64,000 nt of DNA from Ampelomyces quisqualis (GCA_018398575.1 JAGTXZ010000021.1:1860001-1924000); one strand, 5' to 3'. Shown: positions 34,489 to 47,280, counted from the stretch's first letter. Numbers and translations: made by a program. The notes: generated by a model not told the origin, from the sequence alone.

Positions 34489-34735
34489 GGGGAGCAAAAG
34501 GAGCCCAAAGGCTGGTAGGTCAAGATTTCGAAGCGCGGTAGAAGGCCGAATCTGGGAACATAAGCACTATGCCACGTCCACGCATGGGCGGCTTTCAACG
34601 CGCAATTCCTCTTTGGAAAATTTCCTTTTACGGCTAGTGGTGCAACTGGCTTGGCGCGTCTGCCAAGATTTCGATCCGAGAAAAAGTTAGAGTCCGACCG
34701 TTGCTCCTACGCTACCACCTGCGACATACGTGAAA
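34489..34735. promoter_or_regulatory. Shared divergent promoter, TSC10 / SAS10
   Basis: 247 bp between the two start codons. No individual site recognised. Confidence 0.55.
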
Positions 34736-36734
34736 ATGGGTAAAAAAAGGAAGGCTGGTGGTCACGCATACGGCGAATCCAAGGCGGGCAAGGACGAAGA
34801 CGCAAACCTTGCAATCAACACCTGGGAAGATGTCGCAGACTCGGAAGACGATTTTCACATCAATCGCGACAAAGTCTTGCTGGACGAGGGTCCCGTCGCG
34901 AAAAAGCTGAGGAAATACCAGGAAGAAGGTAGGAAACCACTGAGCATTCTAGGGCCTATCCGGAGACTAATCCTGCACAGACAAGTTTCTGCAGCCGTCT
35001 GACGAAGAAGTTCTGGACTACGACGACGATGACGACGAGGATGCAGACGACGACGAGGCTCGATCCGATGATCTCGATCCCGACCAGCGTCAGGCCAACG
35101 TAGAAGAAGACGAGGACATGGATGTAGGCGGCTGGGGGGCTTCGAAGAAGGACTACTACAACGCGGATGCCATAGAAACGGAGCAAGACGCTTTGGACGA
35201 AGAAGCGGAAGCGAGACGCCTCCAGAAGAAGCAGCTGCAAGCAATGACAGAGGCAGACTTCGGCTTCGATGAGGAGGAGTGGCTAGGGCAGGAAGGCGAG
35301 AAAGATTCTGCATCAGGCGCAGTCGTTACTGAGGTGCTACCGCAGCTACAGATTACAGACAACATGTCGGAAGAAGAGAAGATGAGGATCATGAAGACGA
35401 GATATCCCGAGTTTGAACACATATCGAGGGAGTACTTGCGACTACAGCCACTGCATGACGAGCTGGCAGCAGCAGCAAAGGCGGCCCAACGATTGATCAA
35501 GTCACGAGCAAAGAAGTCAGGAATACTAGAGGAAGAGCTTTTTGTGACGCCCATGGCAGTGACAAAGCACCGAGCGTGCGCGGCATATCTTGCGGCAATG
35601 GCTATGTATTTTGCAGTTTTGGGTTCCACGGCTAAAGAAGACGGTTCACCAGTTGTTGCGCTTGACCCGAACGAGCTGCACGAACATCCGGTTATGGAAA
35701 GCCTTCTCAAATGCCAACAGATGTGGAGTAAGATTGAGAGTTTGCCAGCCTCCAACCCGCTCGTGGAGTTTTCCAACGGCGATGATCTATCAACCATCGA
35801 AGAAGCCAGTCCAATAGCGGACGAGATCGAGGCAGTGGTACACTCGCAGCCCAAGAAAGCGAAGAAGAGCAAAGCACAGCGCGCGGCTGAAATTGCTCAA
35901 GCCGAGGCGGAGGCTCGTCGAGCAGCTAAGCTTGCTCAGACTGAGCAGGAGCTTACATCACTGTCAACACTTGCAGACAAGGCTGCATTGAAGAAGGCAG
36001 CCAAGAAGAAGAGACCATTAGATCAGCGACTTAATTTGCTCAACGCCGAAGACTCAGACTTCGGCGAGGAGACATTACTTACTGCGCACGAGCTTGCGGA
36101 GAAGGCCAAGAGGAAGAAGTCGCTGCGCTTCTACACGTCACAAATTGCGCAAAAAGCCAACAAGCGCGACGCCGCCGGCAAGGACTACGGAGGCGACGCC
36201 GACATACCACACCGAGAGCGCCTCAAAGACCGACAGGCCCGCCTCCAAGCCGAAGCCGAAAAGCGCGGACAACACAAGGACGCGGGTCCCGGCGTCGCAC
36301 TCAGCGAAGGAGGCGACGACTCAGGCGACGAATCCCCAGCACCCCGCAACGAAGACTACGAAGACGAAGAAGGATACTACGACATGATTGCCGCGCGCTC
36401 CAACGCCAAAAAGCAGACCAAGTCTGAACGCGCAGCCGCCTACGCCGAGGCCGCGAAGCTCCATGCCACCGTCATCGAGGAAGAAGTCATTGGCGACGAT
36501 GGGCGACGTATGATCAGCTACCAAATTGAAAAGAACAAGGGCCTTACGCCGCATCGGAAGAAGAGCGTGCGCAACCCCAGAGTAAAGAAGAAGGAAAAGT
36601 ACAAGGAGAAACAGAAGAAGTTGAAGAGTATGATGCCTGTATTCGATAGCGCGAAGAAACAGGCCGGTGGAGCCAACTATGGCGGTGAATTAACTGGTAT
36701 CAAAAAGGGCCTGGTAAGGAGTAGGAAGCTATAG
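34736..36734 (+). CDS. SAS10: U3 snoRNP processome protein Sas10/Utp3
   Basis: Nucleolar subunit of the small-subunit processome for 18S rRNA maturation. Exons 34736..34928 and 34981..36734 give 648 residues. The start is the ATG at 34736 (MGKKRKAGG). Order: basic start, long acidic Asp/Glu stretch (DYDDDDDEDADDDEARSDD), a Sas10/Utp3/C1D domain around residues 215-310 (EEKMRIMKTRYPEFEHISRE, then YLRLQPLHDEL), charged coiled-coil and Lys-rich regions, and the diagnostic Sas10 C-terminal domain (GLTPHRKKSVRNPRVKKKEK, ending GGELTGIKKGLVRSRKL). Confidence 0.96.
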
Positions 36735-39700
36735 AGAACACGCTGTCTGTCGCGCCGCGTCATGTTGTGTTGTGTAGTGACGTGAGCATATCGGGAATCC
36801 CAGTGAAATAGATTTCCAGCCGACTTTAAAACCCATTGCTAGTAGCCATTCCTCGCGCCAGAAAAATGACCCGTCTTGGCCACGCCACCAGACCTAGCTA
36901 TACTCGGTGATGGATACGCCGGTGCAGCTTGTCCACCTCCAAGACGCGAAAGGACTTTGCCTGACAAGTTCGACTCCACCGCAGAGCACCCAACGTCTTG
37001 TTCGCAACACGATTTCACACATGGACCTAGTCGTACCGTCTGCACGACTCCAGGTCTGCACAGGAGCAATTCACCAGTCACGGTTGAGCACGGTAATTGG
37101 ATGGCTTCTTGTTACATAGATTGTCGTCACGGGGGCTACAGTCCCATGCGCGCGATGCGAGAAGACGGAGCGCGAATCAGCATGTGAGGTGGAGAAGATG
37201 GAAAGGCAGTTAATTTTCCGAGGACAGTAGCGCATGCACGCTGGAGCAAGCTACGGATGTTCAGCCTGTTGACGTGTGCCAAAGTGAACACGGTGCTTTA
37301 CAGTTCTGTGGTGTGTATCATCTGTGCGGCGGGAAAGTTGAGAAGCATGCTGTCAGTTGGCTGTGGTAGTGCTTGTGAGCGGAGGCGTTTGTTTCGCCCC
37401 TGGTGAAGCTCAGTCTTCAAGATATATGTGAGTGCGAACGAAAGGGCGAGACGTCAATGTCCTGACTTGGGCCAGGGGGCCATGGTGCCTGGCCATGTAC
37501 TTCCAAGTTCCAACGACCACCAGCCGATCTGACTTTCTGGCTACTACCAAGGTCCATCTTCCTGCGAGCGATGGAGGCAGATTTATCCGATGTTATTTCC
37601 GTGGTGTGACTGGACGTGAGGCAAAGTGAGGATTGACCCGGTGATGAATGTGGCTGCATAGATAGCCGTCTATTTGGTAGTCATATCCGAGCTGAACGAA
37701 TAAATGCCAAAGCACTCTATCAGATCAAGTAGCCTCGTCATGTGGTACACTGGCATGTAACTTCTTCGGTCCCGGAAGAGCGTCTACTGGATGACGGTCC
37801 ACCATCCGGTACTATCAGTCTCAATGACCGATACAACGGCCTACACTCAACATATGGTGCCGGTGGAACATCCTCGAGTGATCCGCCTCAACATGAGTTT
37901 CAGCCCCATAAGCACAGGCAGAAAGTCGTCGGTATTAGCTCTAGGCAACAGCAGCCTCGGGGAGAGAGCACTGTCCTTCATTTAACAGTTCAAGTGCCCG
38001 AACAGGAACATGGACCGCTGAACGTGGTCTGTGGTCGATAGGACAGTCAGACGGGCCATGGCGAGTGGAGTTTCCGCTTCGTTATTCGATGGAGCGAAAA
38101 AGTAGTTGGCCAATACAGGAACACTATTGTTGTGGCTCAAAGTACAAGCGCATGTGACAGGCAAAACAACGGAGACAATCGAGGACAGACATCGGAGGCG
38201 AAGGGGACGCGTAAGAAACACACGTGAAAAATAAATTTGTTGCCGTCGCGAACGGTCCAATGGATGGTTGCCTAGAGAATACGTACGATTGACGGGCGTA
38301 ATGTCGGAGTTGGGCAGCCACCAAGCAAAGCGCCCATGTGCTCATCATGCCTGATCCGTGGACCGTGATGGTCGATTCATGCGAACACAAAATAATGCTA
38401 TGACACGAATGAGGCTCCGTGTGCATGAAAACGTGTCATCCATGCTCTCGATGCCGGGAACTGCTTGCATCGAAATCATTCGCTAAGCAAGCAATTTTGA
38501 TACCTACTGTTTATGTACCGTGGCTCACGAAGCGAGGCTCGGGGCATTAGGAAATATAACAGCAGTCCTACGATGGTGTTCAGCTGATTGACCTTATTTG
38601 TTATACAAATGGCCAAAGATGAGGGCGAATGAGGACCAGTTGCTTGATCTAACTCGAAGTCGCACTCGACACGGCGATACGGTGGCGAGGTTTCATTCGC
38701 CAAATCAAGACGTAGGACAGAGCCAAATGACTCATCGATGGCAAAACTATAACAGAGAGTTAAAGGTCCAGTGGGAGTGTGGAACTTGGAAGTCGTCGGG
38801 CTGACCGGATGCTGCAATTTGCTGGGGATGTCGCCAACACCGAGGAAGACCAGTAACGTTCGGTATTGGTCGTTGCATACGACGATTCGTCTATGATGCT
38901 GAGGCGGTGCTCGCCACAGGGATCATTCGCGTTTCATTAGACAACTCCCAGAGACCATCTGTGCTTGTACAAAATGCAGGTGACCAGGCTGATCCGCCCG
39001 ATTATATGCACCGCCACACGTGTCGTGCAGCGATGAGAAGTGTGTTTTCCCTGGAGCCGTCCAACGATTCGCTCGGCTGTACATATTTTAAGAGCTGTGG
39101 TATGCAGCTAAGTAGCTTGCATACGTTTAGAGCAGCACTCAGCCTGCAGTCGTGGCAGAACTAACATGTGGTCTAGGCGGTTCCACATACGGAGATGCAG
39201 CGCTGACAACTGCGCACGACAGGGTTGGCAGTGCGAGCGAAATGATGCGTGATTGCTCGCTTGGTACTACGTACGCCGTAGAAGTTGCCGTTTGATGTTC
39301 GAGAGTCGACACTCTTATTCTCAGAAAGACTGTGCCACAGCCATGCATGTAATCTCTCGTAACACTCTGGGTTGATCAGTCGCATGTAAATCTGTTGCTC
39401 TGATACAGCGTCAGCTGAAGGGCGGCATCAGGGTAGCCAGGTCTTCGCGCGCGGACGAAGTGATGGTGAGGAGTCATAGCAGTGCAGTGCGCAAAGACAT
39501 ACGCATGGTGAGTTGTCTCTGATAGCGGAGTGGAGTTGTAGAGAAATGATGGTTTCGGAATTGTAGTGTGCGGCTTCGGTAGACGGTCACGGGTACAGCC
39601 ACGAGGACAAGGGCCGAAACAGTCCAATAGGGGTTGGGCATCAGTGTCAAAAATTCAACATGACATTGTGTGCCGAGATTTGGAAGGAGTGTGTTGACGA

Positions 39701-41236
39701 GCGCAACAAGGTCCGTGTACGACCTGGGCGGACGCTATCATGCGGGCCACGGAACGCCTGCAGCCGCTCTCAGCCAGTCATATGCACCGCGGGGCACGGT
39801 CGCGTTGCAAGCTTACTGCTTTGGGGGCAATTGATGTGAAGGATGCGATGAGATCCTTGCATCGCGAACATTTGCTTCGTTGTTGTCGTTCCCCGTCGAA
39901 TCAAAATGGCGCCGCTTGCAGCTGTAGTGCATGCTGAGGACGGTGCGATGTGCCTTGGAAGAGGAGCGGTAGAGATGCGGAAGTAGCGGTAAGTAAGCAA
40001 CAGCGCAACCCAAGCAGCGACTTGGATCATCTGCGAGACGATGGAAAATTTTTCACCGCTGGGAAATGAGTTTGTACTGAGGGCACCCGGCAGAGCAAAG
40101 GATTCAAGAGAGGTCCAAGCACTAGCAATCCAGTGCGGCTCCAGGGTCATGACAGGGGCCATGCCAGGCGACGTCGGAGGCGGCACGACGTTGAATGGCG
40201 GACATGGCATTGTTTCGGATGGAAGGACGCCAGACTGCAGAGCCGGCCGTCGCCTCTGTGTAGCGTTTGTGCAGGATGCGGCTGGGCTGCGTACAGTACG
40301 ACGGATGCGCAGCCATGTGGGAAGGATGCCTGTGCTCGCCGCTGGGGGTGTCCTATGGCTCCGGCTGCATGCTGCTGCAGCAACGAACCGGAAGGCATGC
40401 CCAACCGGCAACGATGGCTGCGCGGACGCCAATGGAGTTTGGCGTGCAAGGGGGCCCGTTGGATTGTGCGGCCGAGGCAGGCAGCAAACGAAACGCTGCA
40501 ATCAGTGAGGGCTGCACAGGGGCGTGGTGGGCACTCTGTAGGGTGGTACGGAGTATACTACCGAGTATGTATGTAGCTGTACTGTTACTGTGTAGATGGG
40601 CACCATGGTCCCCTCGAGGCACGGATACATACATAATGTACTTCCTCCGTGCTACTTGGGTGCCCACCAGGGAGTGCATGTCAGTAATCTGACCCAGCGA
40701 GGAGGAATGCGGCGATGCGCCGAGTTCCAACCTGTGCTCACTGCTGCGTAAGCAGCTTCGACATGGTCAGGGGGTCAGGGGTTTGGGCTGCGACAGGGGT
40801 CTGCTAGCGCGCCTGCCTTGTGGTCCGTCCGCGCACGGCTGGAGCGCTCTTCTCAAAACCAGGCGCAGCCGCCGCCCATGCCTCCTGCGCACGCTCGACC
40901 CCAACACCACCGTCACCAAGCCTCCAGACGTCACGTCACCTCTACCCAAAGCGACCCCGGATCCCTTCCATCTGGATCCTTCTAGCACCCACTAGCACCC
41001 GCGACGCTTCCACACCAAATGTGCTGCAGACAGACCCGGACTTGCTTCTCCTCTTCTCCCTCCACTGCTGCCCATCCACCCCTCCCCTCTGCCAGCTGCC
41101 CCCGCGCACCACGACACCCGTACGGTTTGCACCTTCGACGGTGAGCAGGCACAGGCCTGGGCTCTGTTCTCTTCCCGAGTCGCCTTGACCTCGATCCCCC
41201 GCCACCTCGACGCGCGCGCCATCGAACATCGCCAAC
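36735..41236. other. Gene-poor interval, 4.5 kb
   Basis: No gene could be supported. The longest frames are a 243-codon frame on the minus strand (39770-40501, no ATG at its start) and a 155-codon frame opposite it; neither has motifs and both lie in a locally GC-rich patch. From about 40850 to 41236 the + strand is C/T-rich, probably the leader of the next gene. Such a long gap may carry regulatory DNA or untranslated transcripts. Confidence 0.4.
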
Positions 41237-42487
41237 ATGTACGCGCCCCAATTCCAGCCCCCGCCCCCGGGCTACACGACGCCATACGACTTCCACCATC
41301 GCACCACGCCGCCAATGTCCCCCGGCCCCGGCGTCAACCACTACTCTCCGCGCTACGCTCCCCAGTTCGCGTCGCCTTCCCCCAGGACGAGTCCCAAGGT
41401 CCAAGGATACGGCCACTCACGACGCGCATCGCACGCCGTACCCTCCCAGTACGTCCCACGAGGAGCTGGTTTTGACAGCGGGATTCCCTCTTCGCGCGGC
41501 GCATACGCGACACCGCCGCGAGGCACGCCAGCCGCAACACCCGAATATGTAAGTGGTTTCGATTACAACTACGTGCGCCCTTGTCGGGCAGGCCGGCATC
41601 GCCGCGACCCAGACGCCTATCCTCTCAAGCGCTCCCATCGCGAGAGGAAACGTCATCCGTCGCAGTCGGCACCGTACGTCTACACCAAGGTCGTCTACGA
41701 CGAGAATGGCTATGGTTACGAATGCGACTACGAGTACTACGAGTCTCCGCCTCCGCCGTACCAAGAGTACGATCGACACGACAAGTATAGGGGGGGTGCT
41801 GATCGCTATTACTATGATCAGGTCCCAATTTATGATGAGCCCAAGACCAGCCGTCCACGACGCGCCTCGGGTACTGGCCGAGCACAGCCAACCACTCCAA
41901 AGAAGCCCGCCGCTCCCAAGCCTACGAGCAAGGCCACCCAAGAGGATGCGCTCCGCGCTGGCATCCCTGCCGGCTACTCGTACAAGAACTGGGACCCCAG
42001 CGAGGAACCCATTATGCTACTTGGCTCCGTCTTCGACGCCAACTCCCTCGGGAAGTGGATATACGACTGGACTGTCTTCTACAACGGACCTGCCACGCCT
42101 CTCGCCGAGATGGCAGGTGAGCTCTGGCTCCTGCTAATTCAACTCGCCGGAAAGGTCAAGAGGGCAGAAGAGACCATGCCCAAGATCCGAAAGAAGGAAA
42201 GCCATGAGATGGTCGAAGACTTCCTCGAGAGCGGCGAGCGTCTCTGGATCCGCTTCGCTAAGCTCCTCAAGGTCTGCGAGGACTACATGTGGAAAGCCGC
42301 CAAGAAAGAGAATGGCGAGAAGAAGCCCGTTTCCATGGGCAAGAACAGCGGTCGTGAGTTTGTTGACTCCATCTTTGGACGTGACCGCGAGCTGGAAAAG
42401 ACGGAGAAGCTCATGACTGGTATGCGACTCTGGAGCATGCGCTTCGATGCCAACTGCGACGACATCCTCCGCCACCCCACTGCTTAG
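41237..42487 (+). CDS. Pro/Tyr-rich fungal protein with conserved C-terminal domain
   Basis: Intronless, 416 residues. The first 240 residues are low-complexity and Pro/Tyr/Arg-rich (MYAPQFQPPPPGYTTPYDF; DYEYYESPPPPYQEYDRHDK), likely disordered. The last 170 residues are ordered and helical: AGYSYKNWDPSEEPIMLLGS, WIYDWTVFYNGPATPLAEMA, then an alternating Lys/Glu helix (RKKESHEMVEDFLESGERLW) and LMTGMRLWSMRFDANCDDIL. Similar proteins are widespread in ascomycetes but I know no function. A GTAAGT inside the frame at 41549 was tested as a donor; using it breaks the frame, so the unspliced model is kept. Pyrimidine-rich leader upstream suggests good expression. Confidence 0.82.
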   Translation: MYAPQFQPPPPGYTTPYDFHHRTTPPMSPGPGVNHYSPRYAPQFASPSPRTSPKVQGYGHSRRASHAVPSQYVPRGAGFDSGIPSSRGAYATPPRGTPAATPEYVSGFDYNYVRPCRAGRHRRDPDAYPLKRSHRERKRHPSQSAPYVYTKVVYDENGYGYECDYEYYESPPPPYQEYDRHDKYRGGADRYYYDQVPIYDEPKTSRPRRASGTGRAQPTTPKKPAAPKPTSKATQEDALRAGIPAGYSYKNWDPSEEPIMLLGSVFDANSLGKWIYDWTVFYNGPATPLAEMAGELWLLLIQLAGKVKRAEETMPKIRKKESHEMVEDFLESGERLWIRFAKLLKVCEDYMWKAAKKENGEKKPVSMGKNSGREFVDSIFGRDRELEKTEKLMTGMRLWSMRFDANCDDILRHPTA

Positions 42488-45263
42488 CATCTTCACCATT
42501 GTCCGGGACGCCTCGGCGCCGGCGTTTGTCTGGGCATTTATTTTCTTACTTTACTGTCACTGTTCCTCTGATGCGCAGTTTGATCTTACGCGAGATACCC
42601 ATTTCTTGCCTTTGTAATTGTTAATTCTGCTGCATCTTTGCTCTAGACGCTCATCACTGTAACAACACTTCTCGGGTCGCGCGGAATGGTACTGCATCGG
42701 GCGGGTCATGGAAAAAAGTTTGCTTTCACCAATACCCCCATGTCCACTTTCGATTTGGAGTGCTTTTTCATGTCATGGATGTTGCACGGTGTTCTGGCTG
42801 GATTGGGCTCACAGCTTTTCTTTGGGGGTTATGTTTCTTGTCATTTTGGGATTGCTACTACGACTGATGGTCTTGGACATGGGAGCTCTTTACAGAATAT
42901 CTCATCGGGCCGACGTCATGGTCCAAAAATCTAGTATACCCTATTGCGCACATTGTTATTACTACACCACTTATCAATACCATTGGCTATGGCCTCTTTA
43001 CATGTCTTGCTACGATGCGTGTCTTTGGGTGCAACGTGGATGCGCGCTGCCCCTGCATGTGTGCGCATGGTGTTGAGACACAGGCCAGAAGAGTGGCACC
43101 TCGGATCAGGTGCAGACGCACAAGCTTACTTTTGCTCGAGCCATTCCCTTTGTCACTACACCATCTTCTTCTCTCACGCGCACAGATTGTGACTCGCACC
43201 CCTCGTCCCAGTGTGTCGTTCTTTCCAGCGCGATTGGGCCGTGGACCAGAAGCTCACAGAGGAGTACTTACAGCCCAACCAATTCTGGGACTCAGCCTTA
43301 GGCAGCTGGCTTCTGCGCTGCAGCATCATGCATGGAAGCCAGTGCCGCGCCAAAGCATGTACTCCGTACGGCCGATCCTGTTCGCTCGCCATTCATTCTT
43401 TCTTTGCTTTTTCTTGGTGGGTGTCGTGGAGATGAGATGAGCACAACCCACGCCGCTGGGTCACCTGTTTCCATGTTTGTCGCGCCGTGTCGCCGCCAGG
43501 CTTGCAGCGTGCGGCACTCCCCCAATTAATGCCCTTCTTCGACCTTGTCACCGGGTCGCACGGGGCAGCGTGAGTCGATGAGATGAGGCAGGATGGTCAT
43601 TCGAGCTGCGCTGCTGGGTTCCCGCTGTCAGTTTCGGGAGAGCCTCCCTTTGTTTGCGGAAGTGGGACCGGCGGCAACAATAGGAGGCGTTCTATCAGCC
43701 CCTTAGGCGAAAACGTTCCCTTGGCAAGTCACCCGTGAGCTTATGCAACATGACAAGGTCCCCCCTGGGCCTGTCCAGGCGGCGGGCAACAGTGTTTGAT
43801 TTTACACTTTCCGGTCGTCTCAAGATCGGCAGGCACGACTCACCGGATGAGCGGCGGCGGTTGCATGTCGCACGCATCCTGGCATGGGACTCGCCATGGT
43901 GCGTGTCACGAGCTGAGCGAGCCTTTGAGCACACACACGCACAAAACAAGACGAATCGTTTCACAAATTAAACATTGTCGACGCCGGATGACCCGTCAGA
44001 CCCAGCAATGCACTTCCCCATGCGGCTCTCTATGCTTGGGTACATTCTTTTTCTCCATCACGTGTCTTGCACCTCAGGTGCGACAAGGAAAACGCATGGT
44101 CGGTGCACAAACGAAAGAGGAGAACGACGTTACATAACTGCATCCCCACTTGCTTGCATGAACGAATCCACCACACACGCCCCATCTACCCCGCAGTCAA
44201 GCAAACCACCGACACCATCGCTTCCGACATGATCGAATCGAGCAATCAAATGGCTGGGCACACACGGTAGGACGTCCAGCTAGCTGGTCACAAGCCCATG
44301 TTCCAGAAGAGCCACAAGACCCCATTTCGGCCGGTTCCGAGCAATGGAAAAGAAAGAACCAATGCCCTGCTTGGCCTTATGGGTCGCAGAATCGGTCAGC
44401 TGGACTGTATGTATCTATGTTTGCTTTTGCGTTTTCGGGCTCCGACACGAGTTAAGCGCCCACTCATGCATCTGGCTGTTGGTGAGGTATCTTTCGAGCG
44501 CTCGGGCCTCGTGGGTGGATATGGGACGGCGATTCACCGGTTTGGAGACGCGTTTTGCAGTGGAAGTGTACAGGGGGCGTGGGAGCTTGCATTCCCATCT
44601 TGATTTTATCGTGTTGGACAACGATATCGAAGGAGATTCTATTGCCCCGGCACATGTTCCACTCGTCGCTGCATTGACGAATGACATGGCTTTTCTCCCC
44701 TGAACATCATCTGGCCTGGATAGCTTCCTTACTTTTGATTTCGACTTCTCAAATACCAATCTACCTCCATGCAACCCTCCTCCCATGCACCAATCACACG
44801 CCTTCGTTCCCCGCCCACTCCACCACCCGTCGCACTTCACTCCATGCATCGCATCCATACTCCAATTATACCCCGCTTCAGTAAAGCGAAATCCCAAACC
44901 ACCATGATTGCACATTCCCTTTGCACTTTGCCTCCCCAAAAAAAAACAACCTGCACCGGAATCATGCTAAACACTCACTTCCGCTGCGCCGCTGTTTCCA
45001 CGCGCTCCCCAACCGCGTTGCGTACCGACCTTGCGAGTTTCCACGGCTGGGTGCGACGGGTGGGGCCTGGTGTGCATGTGTGCATGTGGTCACTAGCGCG
45101 GGGGGGGGGGGGCTGAGGCGTATTTATGGACAAGTGTTACTGTACTCATGTTTGTGGTATGGGGGCTGCGAGGCTGCGTGTGTGGGTGGGCTTTGGATGA
45201 CGGTTGTAAGCAAGAGTGGTTACACGACGGGAATACAGAGGTTTGGGTAGCTAAGTTTGTTTG
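42488..45263. other. Gene-poor interval, 2.8 kb
   Basis: Only short overlapping frames. Includes a G homopolymer of about 14 bases near 45100-45113 and T-rich runs near 45320-45350. No gene or RNA recognised. Confidence 0.4.
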
Positions 45264-46232
45264 TCAAGTTATGTGAGATGTAGTGGTAAGATTTGGGAAG
45301 GGGTGGAAGTTTTGGGGGGTTTTTTTTTCAATGTGATTTTTTTTGGAGAGGGCTTCTTGCACGTGGGGCTTCATGTACGTGGGAAGGAGAGGCGTCGGGC
45401 TGCTGGCTCCGCGAAATTCACCCTTTGGTACTCTACCATGCGCGAGAAATAAGTGTTGCATCGTGCAATGTACTGCTCGGGAATTCTTCGTTACCTGATC
45501 CAGTGTCTGCTTTGGTACTGGTGGAAGGAATGACAGCTTAGCCACACTTGAATTTTGTGCCCAAAAGTTCTGGTACCAGTGTCGCTTTACAATGTAGGAC
45601 AAAACGTTTCCGTGTCTGCACATGTGCAACACACGGTCCAAAACTTCCATCACCCTCCTTTTTGTATGTCCTCGAGGTCGCCTGGTTTCGCCACGGCTAG
45701 AGCCCGAGCGAGAGCTTGCAACATGACGCGCATTCGGCTTTGGGTTGTACCGGAGTAATTTTGCCGGCGAGAGTAGGTTCTCCAGATACACAGCTTGTTG
45801 AGACGGCTCGTCCACCTGCTTGAAATCTTCTGGAATCAAGGGCGTCGCGGTCCCCGACAAGTCCTGGAGGCAGAAACGCGGAACTCTGAGGAATTCGTTG
45901 AAGCTAGTTTCGTGAAGGGTTGGGTTTATAGTGCAAAATCCCTCCCACGCAGCATGGGGATCCATGACGTTTATAATTATCCCGTGAAAGCCTGTGTCAT
46001 GGTGATATAAACCCTTCATCTGGGGATGCACTTGGGTGACATGATAAGTGTATATAAAGAAGTTATCTTTAACCTTCCAAGGATATTTTGTCATTGCACT
46101 AGCTTTCTCTAATGACTCTGGTGTGGATGTAGGCGTCTCTTGTAGTTGCATCCATGGCTCGGCCGCTGATACTATAGAGACGTTGTCTCGAATCGCTACG
46201 GTATCTAGTTCTAAAGGCCAACCTAGTGCCAT
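45264..46232 (-). CDS. Orphan ORF, 322 codons
   Basis: Uninterrupted frame from the ATG at 46232 (the frame is open a little further upstream but without ATG). The product has mixed composition with aromatic-rich stretches (DNFFIYTYHVTQVHPQMKGL; GFHGIIINVMDPHAAWEGF) and a basic C-terminal half. No signal peptide, membrane helix or known motif is seen. The end of the frame runs into low-complexity T/G-rich DNA, so the C-terminus is doubtful. Could be lineage-specific, part of a decayed larger gene together with the relic at 46.4-47.3 kb, or chance. Confidence 0.35.
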   Translation of the reverse strand: MALGWPLELDTVAIRDNVSIVSAAEPWMQLQETPTSTPESLEKASAMTKYPWKVKDNFFIYTYHVTQVHPQMKGLYHHDTGFHGIIINVMDPHAAWEGFCTINPTLHETSFNEFLRVPRFCLQDLSGTATPLIPEDFKQVDEPSQQAVYLENLLSPAKLLRYNPKPNARHVASSRSGSSRGETRRPRGHTKRRVMEVLDRVLHMCRHGNVLSYIVKRHWYQNFWAQNSSVAKLSFLPPVPKQTLDQVTKNSRAVHCTMQHLFLAHGRVPKGEFRGASSPTPLLPTYMKPHVQEALSKKNHIEKKTPQNFHPFPNLTTTSHIT

Positions 46233-46459
46233 GGAGGTTTTAGGCTTTTGAGAGTTCTGCCTGCCTGGCACTACTGTGCCATATTGCGCTTGGTCTGTAT
46301 ATATTAGCTACAATCTTGCGCAGCTAAAAACTGTATAAACAACACAACCGAGTTATATGTGCAGAAATAACAGACTGGCTCTGATATAAACGCGGTCCGC
46401 TTGACAGGCCGTGAACCCTCTGGAGCTAAGCTTAGGTAGCCACGCGTGCCGTTTGTGAT

Positions 46460-47280
46460 CACCCAGCAAGCGTCTTGCAGGAACGTGGCGGCGACCCCAT
46501 CTCTGCCTGCGTCTCCTTCTTCAATTTTCTCCACAGCAGGTACAGCAGGTAGGACCGTAGGTATGGGGTCGGGATAGCCAGAATGGCGAACTTCGATTTG
46601 GCGATGGACACGATCCACAGGCTCATACCGTTATCTCCATAACTTGATAGTGTAACGTGAGTTTGTCCGTGTGGGTGTATCTCTACGAAGATCCTGGACG
46701 GGTGGCCAGGTAAGTGTAGCTCCAAGTATTGTTTTGTGATTGCAGCACTTGTTCGCAGATTAGCGCGGCGCTATATAATTAAATTAGGGTCAGTAGAATC
46801 GAACTACAGAGTAAACTAAAACCACAAGATACGGCCTTTTGGCGAGAATTCTTGATGGCGTCCTCTTTTCTTTCAGACAGTCCCGCTCTCTAAACCTGCG
46901 AGCTTCCTCCTCTTGGACTAGACTCAATACGTTGGCATTTGCTTCATCGAGGATCTCCCACAGTGTGGTAGCTTGGCCATGCTCAATTCACCGATGTTTC
47001 TGCTCGAGGGCTCTTGGACGTGCGAGTCTTTCGCCCATCTTCGATGGACATACCCCGTCCGAACTGGTAGGTGGAATATTTCGGCTTTGTCACAAGGCCG
47101 GCTTGGAGCTCTGGCAGTAAATTCCGCACTCATGGGTCGGGACTCATGAATGCAGCTCGCCCGGTGGTTGGCCAAAACGCCGCTTGCCAGAAGGACTTGT
47201 CGGGATCTGCCCCGTGATGCAGAAGCACCGTAGTCATCTGGTGACGTCGTCCAGTGTCTCTCTCTTGATAAGGGTATCAT
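46460..47280 (-). pseudogene. Ankyrin-like gene relic
   Basis: The minus strand shows disconnected coding-like pieces in different frames: an ankyrin-like VLLHHGADPDKSFWQAAFW at about 47165-47230, an Arg/Glu helix (LVQEEEARRFRERDCLKEKR) near 46850-46910 like ends of fungal ankyrin/NACHT proteins, and ELHLPGHPSRIFVEIHPHGQ near 46660-46720. Stops and frame changes separate them and no splice scheme restores one protein. Read as a decayed gene fragment next to the SEC13 terminator. Confidence 0.35.

Noticed and set aside
39770..40508. Overlapping 243- and 155-codon frames on opposite strands
   Set aside because: The longer frame has no ATG at its start, neither has motifs, and both sit in a GC-rich patch where chance frames are long.
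41549..41664. GTAAGT and possible acceptors inside the Pro/Tyr-rich gene
   Set aside because: All candidate introns break the reading frame, while the unspliced frame continues with consistent composition.
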